Position numbers and translations under genes: made by a program. This document shows, piece by piece, positions 57,030 to 64,000 of a DNA stretch of 64,000 nt. A model generated the notes under the pieces. It made no database searches. It was not told the origin of the DNA and was given only the letters and a program-made list of their open reading frames with translations. The DNA is taken from contig NZ_AKJF01000055.1 of assembly GCF_000282475.1 (NCBI RefSeq), forward strand, positions 19,692 to 83,691, in the 5' to 3' direction. The stretch's first letter is position 1. The number at the start of each line of letters is the position of its first letter. This DNA is from Pseudomonas sp. GM78 (lineage in GTDB: Bacteria > Pseudomonadota > Gammaproteobacteria > Pseudomonadales > Pseudomonadaceae).

Positions 57030-57500
57030 TCAGCGGAATTTCGGCCCCGAGCGGGTGTTGAGGCCCTTGGCCATGCGGTCATAGAGCACGACGTTGACCG
57101 TCGCGGCCAGGTTCATGCAGCCGGTGGTCGGGATGTAGACCACGTCTTCGCACCAGTCTCGGATCTCTTTGTCCAGCGAGCCGTCTTCCGGGCCGAAGAT
57201 GTACAGCGCGCGGTCCGGGTGGGTGTATTCCGGCAACGGGCGGGCACCTTCGACCAGTTCAACGGCAACGGGTACGCAATTGAGGGGCAGGATTTTCTTC
57301 AGGTCGTCGATGCCGATCAGCGGGATGTCGTAATGGACGCGCTTGGTATCGGTGACGAAGTCGGCGGCGCGCTCATAGCGCTTGCCGGTGTAGAACACCG
57401 ACGCCACGCCATAACAGCCTGCGGCGCGCATCACCGAACCGACGTTCTCCGGTGATTTGGGGTTATACAAACCAATGCAGCTGTACCGTTTGTCTGCCAC
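57030..57500 (-). CDS. TrmH/SpoU family RNA 2'-O-methyltransferase
   Basis: 156 residues of the SPOUT knot fold: IGLYNPKSPENVGSVMRAAGCYG (motif 1), ALYIFGPEDGSLDKEI (motif 2), IPTTGCMNLAATVNVVLYD (motif 3). It methylates a tRNA or rRNA ribose; the site is not predictable from sequence. Confidence 0.88.
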   Translation of the reverse strand: MADKRYSCIGLYNPKSPENVGSVMRAAGCYGVASVFYTGKRYERAADFVTDTKRVHYDIPLIGIDDLKKILPLNCVPVAVELVEGARPLPEYTHPDRALYIFGPEDGSLDKEIRDWCEDVVYIPTTGCMNLAATVNVVLYDRMAKGLNTRSGPKFR

Positions 57501-57588
57501 GAGCGGGGTGCCTTTGGGAAAAAAGCGCGATTATACGGGGTTTGGGGAGCTGCGGTCAGATCAGAGATTGGCGGTGCAGGCGCGGCCG

Positions 57589-57674
57589 CCATCGCCAGCA
57601 GGCTGGCTCCCACACTGTGATCGGCGCCAGTCTGGCCACCTCGATCACTGTGGGAGCCAGCCTGCTGGCGATGG
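57589..57674. repeat. REP-type palindrome (26-bp arms)
   Basis: CCATCGCCAGCAGGCTGGCT and its continuation to 57614, with the exact inverse at 57649-57674. A common Pseudomonas REP family. Confidence 0.9.
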
Positions 57675-57698
57675 GGCCGGGTCAGGCAATGAAGGTCT

Positions 57699-58070
57699 TC
57701 AGTCTTCCTTCTTCATCAGGCCAGCCAACGCCGCAAACGGATTATGCGTCGCCTTGGCGATTTTCGGCGTGCTCAGCGAGCCCTCGCCGAAATACTGCTG
57801 GTCGGTATAACGCGAGTGTTCGTTATCGTGGCAGTACAGGCACAACAATTCCCAGTTCGAGCCGTCCTGGGGGTTGTTGTCGTGGTTGTGGTCGCGGTGA
57901 TGCACGGTCAGCTCGCTCAAGCGCTTGCCGGAGAATTCACGGGCGCAGCGGCCGCACACGTGCGGATACATCTTCAGGGCCTTGTCGCGGTAGCCCATTT
58001 CCTTGTCGCGCTGGTTGTCGGCGAGGATGCGGTCCAGCTTGGAGGTGTTGGTCGGGGTGGACGAACTCAT
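57699..58070 (-). CDS. yajD: YajD family HNH nuclease
   Basis: 123 residues. CGRCAREFSGKRLSELTVHHRDHNHDNNP and LLCLYCHDNEH form the HNH zinc-binding nuclease motif. Family members are widespread; the biological role is unclear. Confidence 0.9.
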   Translation of the reverse strand: MSSSTPTNTSKLDRILADNQRDKEMGYRDKALKMYPHVCGRCAREFSGKRLSELTVHHRDHNHDNNPQDGSNWELLCLYCHDNEHSRYTDQQYFGEGSLSTPKIAKATHNPFAALAGLMKKED

Positions 58071-58118
58071 GGGTTCACCTTTGTTGAATGACTAATGACG
58101 GTATACACGCAGTTTAGC

Positions 58119-58805
58119 TCAGCCCTTGAGCTTCTCGGCAATCCAGATGGTGTGGCGGGTGCCCTTGTTGCCGTGGGCGAAGACCTGCACTTCCTCGGCC
58201 TTGAAACCGGCTTTTTTCAGTTTGTCGGAAAACTGCCGGTCTGCGCTGGCCGACCAGACCGCCAGCACGCCCTTGGGGCGCAGGGCCTTGGCGCAGGCGC
58301 CCAAGCCCCCGGCGGAGTAGAGCCAGCTGTTGGCTCTCTGGGTCAGGCCTTCGGGGCCGTTGTCGACGTCGAGCATGATCGCATCGAAACCTTGCGGCTC
58401 TGCCTGCAGGACCTTGGCCACGTCTTCCAGGCGGATCACCGTGCGCGGGTCCTGCAGCGGGTTGCCGGCTTTTTCGCCCAGCGGCCCGCGGTTCCACTCC
58501 ACCACACCGGGCACCAGTTCGGCGACCACCACTTGCGCGGATTTGCCCAGGTGCTTGAGCGCCGAAGCGAGGGTGAAACCCATGCCCAGTCCCCCGATCA
58601 ACACCCGCGAGTTCGCACGGCCCGCGACCTTGCGGCAGGGGATCTCGGCCAGGGCATCCTCGGAGCCGTGCATGCGCGTATTCATCAATTGCCCGCCGTC
58701 ACCGCCCTGGATCTTGATGACGAAATCCTCGCCGTACTCGAACAGGCACAGGGCACCGCCGTTCTCGGGAATGGGGGCGGTATCGAGCAGAACAAAACGT
58801 TTCAT
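58119..58805 (-). CDS. Spermidine-synthase-like methyltransferase-fold protein
   Basis: 228 residues, MKRFVLLDTAPIPENGGAL. VLIGGLGMGFTLASAL is the nucleotide/SAM-binding loop, VVVAELVPGVVEWN and DAIMLDVDNGPEGL follow as in spermidine synthases. It lacks the full SpeE N-terminal region, so the reaction is uncertain. Confidence 0.75.
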   Translation of the reverse strand: MKRFVLLDTAPIPENGGALCLFEYGEDFVIKIQGGDGGQLMNTRMHGSEDALAEIPCRKVAGRANSRVLIGGLGMGFTLASALKHLGKSAQVVVAELVPGVVEWNRGPLGEKAGNPLQDPRTVIRLEDVAKVLQAEPQGFDAIMLDVDNGPEGLTQRANSWLYSAGGLGACAKALRPKGVLAVWSASADRQFSDKLKKAGFKAEEVQVFAHGNKGTRHTIWIAEKLKG

Positions 58806-58900
58806 GGGGCTCACTTGAGGAAAAATGGCAGCACAGGGGAAGGCAAACGGGCGCAGTTGGGAGTAGCCTGCAAATGACTACCAGGCCAACGGAGCCATTG

Positions 58901-59191
58901 ATGAAGCGCACCATTCTAACGGCCATTGCCCTGGCCGCGCTCTCGATAACTGCAGTGTCGGCCCAGCAGCTGCAGACCACGCCGACCAGTCCCGCGCCAA
59001 TGCCCGGTTCACCGGGCACCGCAACGCCCACGCCGTATCCGCAAATCAGTCCGGTACCGTTGCCGAAAGTGGGCCCGGGTAGTGGCGGCCCGCCGTTGGT
59101 ACCGATCGAGATGCCAAGCCCACCGACCAAGGACCAGCCCGTACCAGGGATCGAGCAGAACCCGCCGAAGGTCAAGTCGCCTGGCGGTTAA
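58901..59191 (+). CDS. Small exported proline-rich protein
   Basis: 96 residues. Signal peptide MKRTILTAIALAALSITAVSA, mature part almost only Pro, Thr, Ser, Gly and Val (TPTSPAPMPGSPGTATPTP). Probably an extended periplasmic or surface peptide. It overlaps the convergent downstream gene by 4 bases. Confidence 0.65.
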   Translation: MKRTILTAIALAALSITAVSAQQLQTTPTSPAPMPGSPGTATPTPYPQISPVPLPKVGPGSGGPPLVPIEMPSPPTKDQPVPGIEQNPPKVKSPGG

Positions 59192-59661
59192 ACCTGTTGC
59201 GACAGCAATTGCCCATCAACCATGCGCAAGCGCCTGGAGAGCGAGACGGCGAGGGCGCGGATGATCTTGGCAGCGATTTTCGGGGCGTCGTTGAGCATCT
59301 TTTCCAGCGAATCCTTGCCCAGGTTGAGCAACTGGCAGTTGCTCGCGGCCACGCAACTGGCCGAGCGTCGTTCGCCGTCGAGCACGGCCATTTCGCCGAA
59401 CGAGCGACCGCTGCGCAGCGTCGCGATCGTCACCTGTTGGCCGTCGCTGGCGGTCTTCTGCACTGCCACCTGGCCGGTGTGGATGATGCACATGAAGCTG
59501 CCGGCATCACCCTCGTGGAAAATCTCTTCGCCCTGGGCAATGGTGCTGAGGTTGAAATAGCCCGAGGCAGCGGCGAATTCCGCCGGTTGCAGTTGGTTGA
59601 ACAGACCGCAGTCCATCAGCCAGTTGCGAATTTCGTTGTTCAATAGAGTGGGTTCTGACAT
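59188..59661 (-). CDS. Cyclic-nucleotide-binding domain protein
   Basis: 157 residues, MSEPTLLNNEIRNWLMDCGLFNQL. IFHEGDAGSFMCIIHTGQVAVQK and RSFGEMAVLDGERRSASCVA form the CRP-type cNMP-binding fold. No HTH follows, so it is a stand-alone sensor. The start at 59661 is the first ATG; TTG at 59670 is also in frame. Confidence 0.85.
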   Translation of the reverse strand: MSEPTLLNNEIRNWLMDCGLFNQLQPAEFAAASGYFNLSTIAQGEEIFHEGDAGSFMCIIHTGQVAVQKTASDGQQVTIATLRSGRSFGEMAVLDGERRSASCVAASNCQLLNLGKDSLEKMLNDAPKIAAKIIRALAVSLSRRLRMVDGQLLSQQV

Positions 59662-59719
59662 GTCGGGCAATCTTTATTGTTGTGTCTGTTTCGGGCTCGA
59701 TTTTGAAATCACCACAATC

Positions 59720-59817
59720 CCCCTGTAGGAGCGAGCCTGCTCGCGATGGCGGTGGCATATCCAGCATAATTGTTGAATGTGCCGCCTTCATCGCGAGCAG
59801 GCTCGCTCCTACAGGGG
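59720..59817. repeat. REP-type palindrome (29-bp arms)
   Basis: CCCCTGTAGGAGCGAGCCTG and continuation to 59748, with the inverse at 59789-59817. A second copy of the same family is at 61971-62064. Confidence 0.9.
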
Positions 59818-59877
59818 ATCAGTGTTGTATCGGCTTCCTGTATCCGGAATTAAGACCCGCACACCCAGCCAAGTTCC

Positions 59878-61932
59878 TCAGGCAACACCCAATACCTTGA
59901 ACAAAAATGCATATTCGAGCGCCACGTCACGTAATCCCTGGTAACGACCGCTCATCCCGCCATGCCCGGCGCCCAGTTCGGTCTTGAGCAGCAGCGGATT
60001 GTTGTCGGTCTTGGTGGCGCGCAATTTCGCCACCCATTTGGCCGCTTCCCAGTACTGCACGCGGCTGTCGTTGTAGCCGGCGATCACCAGCATCGGCGGA
60101 TAGGCTTGCGCGGTGACGTTTTCGTAAGGCGCGTAGGCCTTGATCCGCTCATGAACGTCCGGCTCTTGAGGATTGCCCCACTCGTCGTATTCCGTGACGG
60201 TCAATGGCAGCTCCGGGTCGAGCATGGTGTTGAGCACGTCGACGAACGGCACTTCGGCAATCGCCGCGCCAAACAGTTGCGGGCGCTGGTTGAGCACCGC
60301 CCCGATCAGCAGGCCACCGGCACTGCCGCCGCTGATTGCCAGCTGTGGCGCGGTGGTCAGGCCATTGGCGATCAGGTGTTCGGCGCAGGCGATGAAGTCG
60401 CTGAAGGTGTTCTGCTTGTGCTCCTGCTTGCCGGCGCGATACCAGGCTTCGCCCAGTTCACCGCCGCCGCGCACGTGAGCGATGGCGAACGCCATGCCGC
60501 GATCGAGCAGGCTCAGGCGGGCGTGGGAGAACCACGGGTCGAGGCTTTCGCCATAGGCGCCGTAGCCGTACAGGTAGAGGGGCACCGGCTTGCCGAGTGA
60601 TTCGCGCTTTACCACCAGGCTGATCGGCACTTGCGTGCCATCGGGCGCCGTTGCCCACAGGCGCTGGCTGACGTAGGCGTCGGCGTCGAACGGGCCAAGC
60701 ACCGGGGTTTGCTTGAGCACTTTCTGCTCGCCGCTGACCAGTTCCAGCTGGCGGATCTGCGCCGGACGGTTCAACGCTTCGTAGCGCAGGCGAATCCGCT
60801 CGCTGACGAATTCCAGGCTGTTCTGCACGTGCAGGCTGTAGGCCGCGTCCGGCAGTTGCACCCGATAGCTCGGCAGGTCCTGGGGGTGAACCTCGATCAC
60901 CGGCAAACCGCCAACCCGCAGGCTCAGGGTCATGGCGCCGGCATTCAGGCTCATGCCATCGATCATCACCGTGTCGCTGTGGGGGATCAGGCTCTGCCAG
61001 TCGGCCTCGGCTGGCGCCACGCCGCGATCGACAGCGGTGTACAGGGCAAAATTGATGCCGTCGCGATTGGTGCGGATGAACCAGGTCCATTGGCCATCGA
61101 GCGCGCCGTGGTCAACGTCGTACTCATGGTTTTCCACCCGGGGCGCTACGCAGGTGAAGGGCAGTTGTGGCAGGTTGGCGTCGAGCACCCAGACTTCGCT
61201 GGTGGTCTTGCTGCCCACGGACAGCAGCAATTGCTGTTCGGAGCTCGAACGGTAGCAGTGCATGAAGAAGCGGCCGTCCGTTTCATGGAACACTTCTTCG
61301 GCCGCCGTGCCGTCCAGGCGATAGCGCAACAGCTTGTGCGGGCGATGGGTGTCGTCCAGCTCGCCGAAAAACAGGGTCAGGCTGTCGTTGGCCCAGGTCA
61401 TGCTGCCATCGCAGTCCTGGAACTCCAGTTCACTGACGCGACCGTCGGACAACTCCTTGACGAACAGCGTGTAGATTTCGTCGCCCGTGGAATCGATGCT
61501 GTAGGCCAGGCGCTGGTGATCGGGGCTGATGCTGAATGCGCCAAGGGAAAAGAAGCCGCCTTTGGCCAGTTCGTTAGGGTCCAGCAGCAGTTGTTCCTGG
61601 CTTTCGTCGAGTACCAGGCTGTCGTCGGCCGGGCGCGGGCAGCGGTAGTGGCGGGCGTATTCGTCACCCGCGGTGGTGCGCGTGTAGTACAGGTAGGGGC
61701 CCCAGGGCGAGGGCAGGGACAGGTCGGTTTCGAGAATCCGGCCCTTGATCTCCTCGAACAGGGTTTCACGCAACCCGGCCTGATCGGCGGTTTGCGCTTC
61801 CTGATAATGGTTTTCAGCCTTCAGGTAGTCGAGCACCGCAGCGCTGTCGCGCTCCTGCAGCCAGGCGTACGGGTCGGATCCTTCGGCCTTGCGGGCAATC
61901 GGTGGCGTGATGGCGTTCGCGGATAAGGACAT
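59878..61932 (-). CDS. ptrB: Oligopeptidase B (prolyl oligopeptidase family S9)
   Basis: 684 residues. An N-terminal beta-propeller (about 70-400) guards an alpha/beta-hydrolase domain. The catalytic triad is Ser in AISGGSAGGLLIG, Asp in VIAGYNDSRVQYW and His in ELGAGHGGMSGRYQ. It cleaves short peptides after basic residues in the cytoplasm. The start MSLSANAITPPIARK at 61932 is chosen; the open frame continues upstream through a REP element and is not used. Confidence 0.93.
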   Translation of the reverse strand: MSLSANAITPPIARKAEGSDPYAWLQERDSAAVLDYLKAENHYQEAQTADQAGLRETLFEEIKGRILETDLSLPSPWGPYLYYTRTTAGDEYARHYRCPRPADDSLVLDESQEQLLLDPNELAKGGFFSLGAFSISPDHQRLAYSIDSTGDEIYTLFVKELSDGRVSELEFQDCDGSMTWANDSLTLFFGELDDTHRPHKLLRYRLDGTAAEEVFHETDGRFFMHCYRSSSEQQLLLSVGSKTTSEVWVLDANLPQLPFTCVAPRVENHEYDVDHGALDGQWTWFIRTNRDGINFALYTAVDRGVAPAEADWQSLIPHSDTVMIDGMSLNAGAMTLSLRVGGLPVIEVHPQDLPSYRVQLPDAAYSLHVQNSLEFVSERIRLRYEALNRPAQIRQLELVSGEQKVLKQTPVLGPFDADAYVSQRLWATAPDGTQVPISLVVKRESLGKPVPLYLYGYGAYGESLDPWFSHARLSLLDRGMAFAIAHVRGGGELGEAWYRAGKQEHKQNTFSDFIACAEHLIANGLTTAPQLAISGGSAGGLLIGAVLNQRPQLFGAAIAEVPFVDVLNTMLDPELPLTVTEYDEWGNPQEPDVHERIKAYAPYENVTAQAYPPMLVIAGYNDSRVQYWEAAKWVAKLRATKTDNNPLLLKTELGAGHGGMSGRYQGLRDVALEYAFLFKVLGVA

Positions 61933-61970
61933 TAATGGCTCTCGAACAATGTACGAAACGGGGTTGATAA

Positions 61971-62064
61971 CCTGTGGGAGCGAGCCTGCTCGCGATGGCG
62001 GACTGACCGTCAACATGGATGTTGAATGTACCGACCTCATCGCGAGCAGGCTCGCTCCCACAGG
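61971..62064. repeat. REP-type palindrome (27-bp arms)
   Basis: CCTGTGGGAGCGAGCCTGCT to 61997 and the inverse at 62038-62064. Similar to the element at 59720. It lies between ptrB and the divergent 62147 gene. Confidence 0.9.
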
Positions 62065-62146
62065 TTCTGTGTCAGGTCCGACTGGCATTGAAGCAGCCTG
62101 ATGGACGAAAAGCCGTTATCATAAGCGCCTCTTTGCCTGCCTTGCC

Positions 62147-62644
62147 ATGGACACCATGACCGAGAACGACTATCTGATCGCTTGGGGCCTCTACGCCTTT
62201 GCCGCTTTGGGCTGCCTGCTGGTGTGGATGCGCATCACCCGCTGGATGTGGCGTTGGCTGCGCGAACCCCTGCGCCTGCTGGTGGCGGTGCTGCTGTTCA
62301 GCCCGACCATCATCGACCCGGTGAAGGAAAAAGTGGCCCCGGCCATTGCCATCACCGCCCTTGACCTGTTGTTCAAGGTCGGCAACAACGCGTGGCGGGC
62401 GATTTCCGATCTGTTCATGTACGGCATGATCGCTTTCGGCATCTACCTGGTGTTCGTGGCGATTCGTTTCGCCCTTGAACGTGGTGCCCGGGCCCGCAAG
62501 GAACAGGCCGCCGCCGCCCAGGCCGCGATCCGTGCCGACGAGCCGGAAGAGGATCACCCCTTCGGCGGCGCCGGCGACGATCGCTACGGCCGTCCGCCGG
62601 TGCCGGGCAATCCCCAGCGGATGCGCGTCGAACCCCGTCTGTAA
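62147..62644 (+). CDS. Inner-membrane protein of unknown function
   Basis: 165 residues with three hydrophobic segments (about 10-27, 42-56, 85-105) and an acidic, Pro/Gly-rich C-terminus (DEPEEDHPFGGAGDD). Conserved hypothetical protein of pseudomonads by appearance. It is in the same direction as the GATase gene 33 bases downstream. Confidence 0.7.
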   Translation: MDTMTENDYLIAWGLYAFAALGCLLVWMRITRWMWRWLREPLRLLVAVLLFSPTIIDPVKEKVAPAIAITALDLLFKVGNNAWRAISDLFMYGMIAFGIYLVFVAIRFALERGARARKEQAAAAQAAIRADEPEEDHPFGGAGDDRYGRPPVPGNPQRMRVEPRL

Positions 62645-62677
62645 CCGTGCCCCTGCCATAGAAGCGAGAGTTCGAGC

Positions 62678-63454
62678 ATGTGTGAGTTATTGGGCATGAG
62701 CGCCAATGTCCCGACCGATATCGTGTTCAGCTTCACCGGGCTGATGCAGCGCGGTGGGCGTACCGGGCCGCACCGGGACGGTTGGGGCATCGCTTTCTAC
62801 GAAGGCCGGGGTTTGCGCCTGTTCCAGGACCCGGCGGCGAGCTGCGAGTCGGAAGTCGCGAACCTGGTGCAACGCTACCCGATCAAGAGCGAAGTGGTGA
62901 TCGGGCATATCCGCCAGGCCAACGTCGGCAAGGTCTGCCTTTCCAACACCCATCCGTTCGTGCGCGAGTTGTGGGGGCGTAACTGGTGCTTCGCCCATAA
63001 TGGCCAGTTGGCGGATCTGCAGCCCACCGCCAGTTTCTACCGCCCCGTTGGCGATACCGACAGCGAAGCGGCGTTCTGTGACTTGCTCAACCGCGTGCGG
63101 GCCGCGTTTCCCGAGCCCGTGGAGGTCGAAGAACTGCTGCCGGACCTGGTCGCTGCCTGCGCCGAGTATCGCAGCAAGGGCGTGTTCAACTGCCTGCTCA
63201 GCGATGGCGACTGGCTGTTCTGCTATTGCTCGACCAAACTGGCGCAGATCACCCGTCGTGCCCCGTTCGGCCCGGCACGCCTGAAGGACGTCGATGTGAT
63301 CGTCGACTTCCAGGCCGAAACCACGCCCAACGATGTGGTCACGGTGATCGCCACCGAGCCCTTGACCGAAAATGAAACCTGGACCCGCTACGAGCCAGGC
63401 CAATGGAGCCTGTGGCGACGCGGTGAATGCGTCAGTCAGGGCCGCACCGAATAA
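62678..63454 (+). CDS. Class II glutamine amidotransferase (YafJ-like)
   Basis: 258 residues. [12 protein letters not shown] has the catalytic Cys2; [36 protein letters not shown] and [12 protein letters not shown] are the Ntn-hydrolase glutamine-binding motifs. There is no synthase domain, so the acceptor is unknown. Next to it lies the DUF2937 gene. Confidence 0.9.
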   Translation: MCELLGMSANVPTDIVFSFTGLMQRGGRTGPHRDGWGIAFYEGRGLRLFQDPAASCESEVANLVQRYPIKSEVVIGHIRQANVGKVCLSNTHPFVRELWGRNWCFAHNGQLADLQPTASFYRPVGDTDSEAAFCDLLNRVRAAFPEPVEVEELLPDLVAACAEYRSKGVFNCLLSDGDWLFCYCSTKLAQITRRAPFGPARLKDVDVIVDFQAETTPNDVVTVIATEPLTENETWTRYEPGQWSLWRRGECVSQGRTE

Positions 63455-63466
63455 GGATCTTCCCCC

Positions 63467-64000
63467 ATGTTGCTCAGTTATCTACGGCTGGTGTTGTTTG
63501 CGGCGGGCCTGTTGATCGGTGTCCAGGTGCCGGGGTTCATCAATGATTACGCCAAGCGGGTCGAAGCGCACCTGATTGAAGCGCAGGCCGGGCTGAGCGG
63601 GTTTCAGAACACCGCCAATCAATTCTTCAAGGGCGACATGCAGGCCCTGGTCGCCCACTATCGCGCCAGTGAAGACCCGATCTTTCGCAGCGACGCCGAC
63701 AGCCTGGGCAACCTGCTGACTCGCCAGGTGGCGTTGGACAAGCAATTCCAGGCCATGCAAGGGCCGTGGTACATCCGCTTCCTGCAAGTGGTGCTGGCCG
63801 CGGATCCGGACATTCGCAAGGAAACCTGGAACGGCTACAGCTACCAGATCCTGTTGACCCCGGAGGCGATGATCTGGGGCATGAGCGGCGCGTTGCTGCT
63901 GTCGTTCGGGATCGAGTGCCTGTTCCGCCTGATCGATTGGGTGGTGCTGGGCGGCAAGCGCCTGCGCCAGAGCCGGCCGATCGAAGAGCGGGATTTGCGC
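63467..64000 (+). CDS. DUF2937 family membrane protein (cut by the window end)
   Basis: 178 codons visible, MLLSYLRLVLFAAGLLIGVQ. One N-terminal membrane helix, a soluble helical part (VEAHLIEAQAGLSGFQ), and a second helix near the visible end (MIWGMSGALLLSFGIECLF). It matches the DUF2937 layout. The frame is still open at 64000. Confidence 0.75.
   Translation, partial: MLLSYLRLVLFAAGLLIGVQVPGFINDYAKRVEAHLIEAQAGLSGFQNTANQFFKGDMQALVAHYRASEDPIFRSDADSLGNLLTRQVALDKQFQAMQGPWYIRFLQVVLAADPDIRKETWNGYSYQILLTPEAMIWGMSGALLLSFGIECLFRLIDWVVLGGKRLRQSRPIEERDLR

Noticed and set aside
60631-61926. 431-codon open frame on the plus strand
   Set aside because: Antisense to ptrB, whose catalytic motifs are all present; no ribosome site or family signal.

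Overview
The window is from a Pseudomonas chromosome, most likely of the P. fluorescens group. The right-hand third carries core genes typical of that genus (eptA, rnd, ycgL, ycgN, ptrB, yajD), separated by Pseudomonas-style REP palindromes. The left two thirds is a complete-looking temperate prophage of about 45.1 kb (about 1637-46776). It is integrated at the 3' end of a tRNA gene that resembles tRNA-Ser (end TCTCTCCGCCA). The intact tRNA must lie just left of the window, because only 3'-end fragments are visible inside it.

Layout. (1) 1-1658 is a short element that ends in the same 22-bp att core as the prophage. It carries a ClpP-fold serine protease (SDH_sah type) and a small unknown gene, but no integrase. 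(2) 1637-7345 holds attL, a small membrane protein, and a leftward early operon: integrase, excisionase, several small overlapping genes, a DUF2303 protein and a PrtN-like activator. (3) 7346-8329 is the immunity region: an S24-type CI repressor with palindromic TAGCAA/TTGCTA operators on both sides. (4) 8330-12887 runs rightward: Cro, CII-like regulator, TraR zinc-finger protein, a large primase-polymerase/helicase, an iteron-like repeat cluster that may be the origin, and a possible late regulator. (5) 13065-21364 holds the holin, a putative cos region and a lambda-type head module (terminase, gpW-like, portal, ClpP-like protease, gpD, gpE, gpFII, gpZ). (6) 21357-36914 is a P2/R-pyocin-type contractile tail module (V, W, J, I, fibre, Tfa, sheath, tube, E/E', tape measure, U, X, D). 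(7) 36970-39094 holds a GH19 endolysin, nested Rz/Rz1 spanins and a DNA adenine methylase. (8) 39095-46776 is an accessory end: strong hairpins, an 8-bp tandem repeat, a LexA-controlled SRAP gene pair, two AT-rich genes of unknown function (one with a HEPN RNase motif), four MITE-like repeats, a small membrane protein and attR.

All head, tail, lysis, replication and integration genes appear open, so the prophage could be functional. CI represses both early promoters. SOS induction would release CI and also derepress the SRAP pair through its LexA box. The accessory end next to attR is the best place to look for undescribed anti-phage functions.

The chromosomal part (46870-64000) reads as housekeeping genes: I78 inhibitor, LysR regulator, CHMI-type isomerase, lipid A phosphoethanolamine transferase plus methyltransferase, RNase D-YcgL, a 2-hydroxyacid dehydrogenase, nitroreductase, YcgN, an M1/M61-like protein without zinc-binding histidines, an RNA methyltransferase, YajD, a spermidine-synthase-like protein, a cyclic-nucleotide-binding protein, oligopeptidase B and three envelope or amidotransferase genes. 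The last gene is cut by the window edge.
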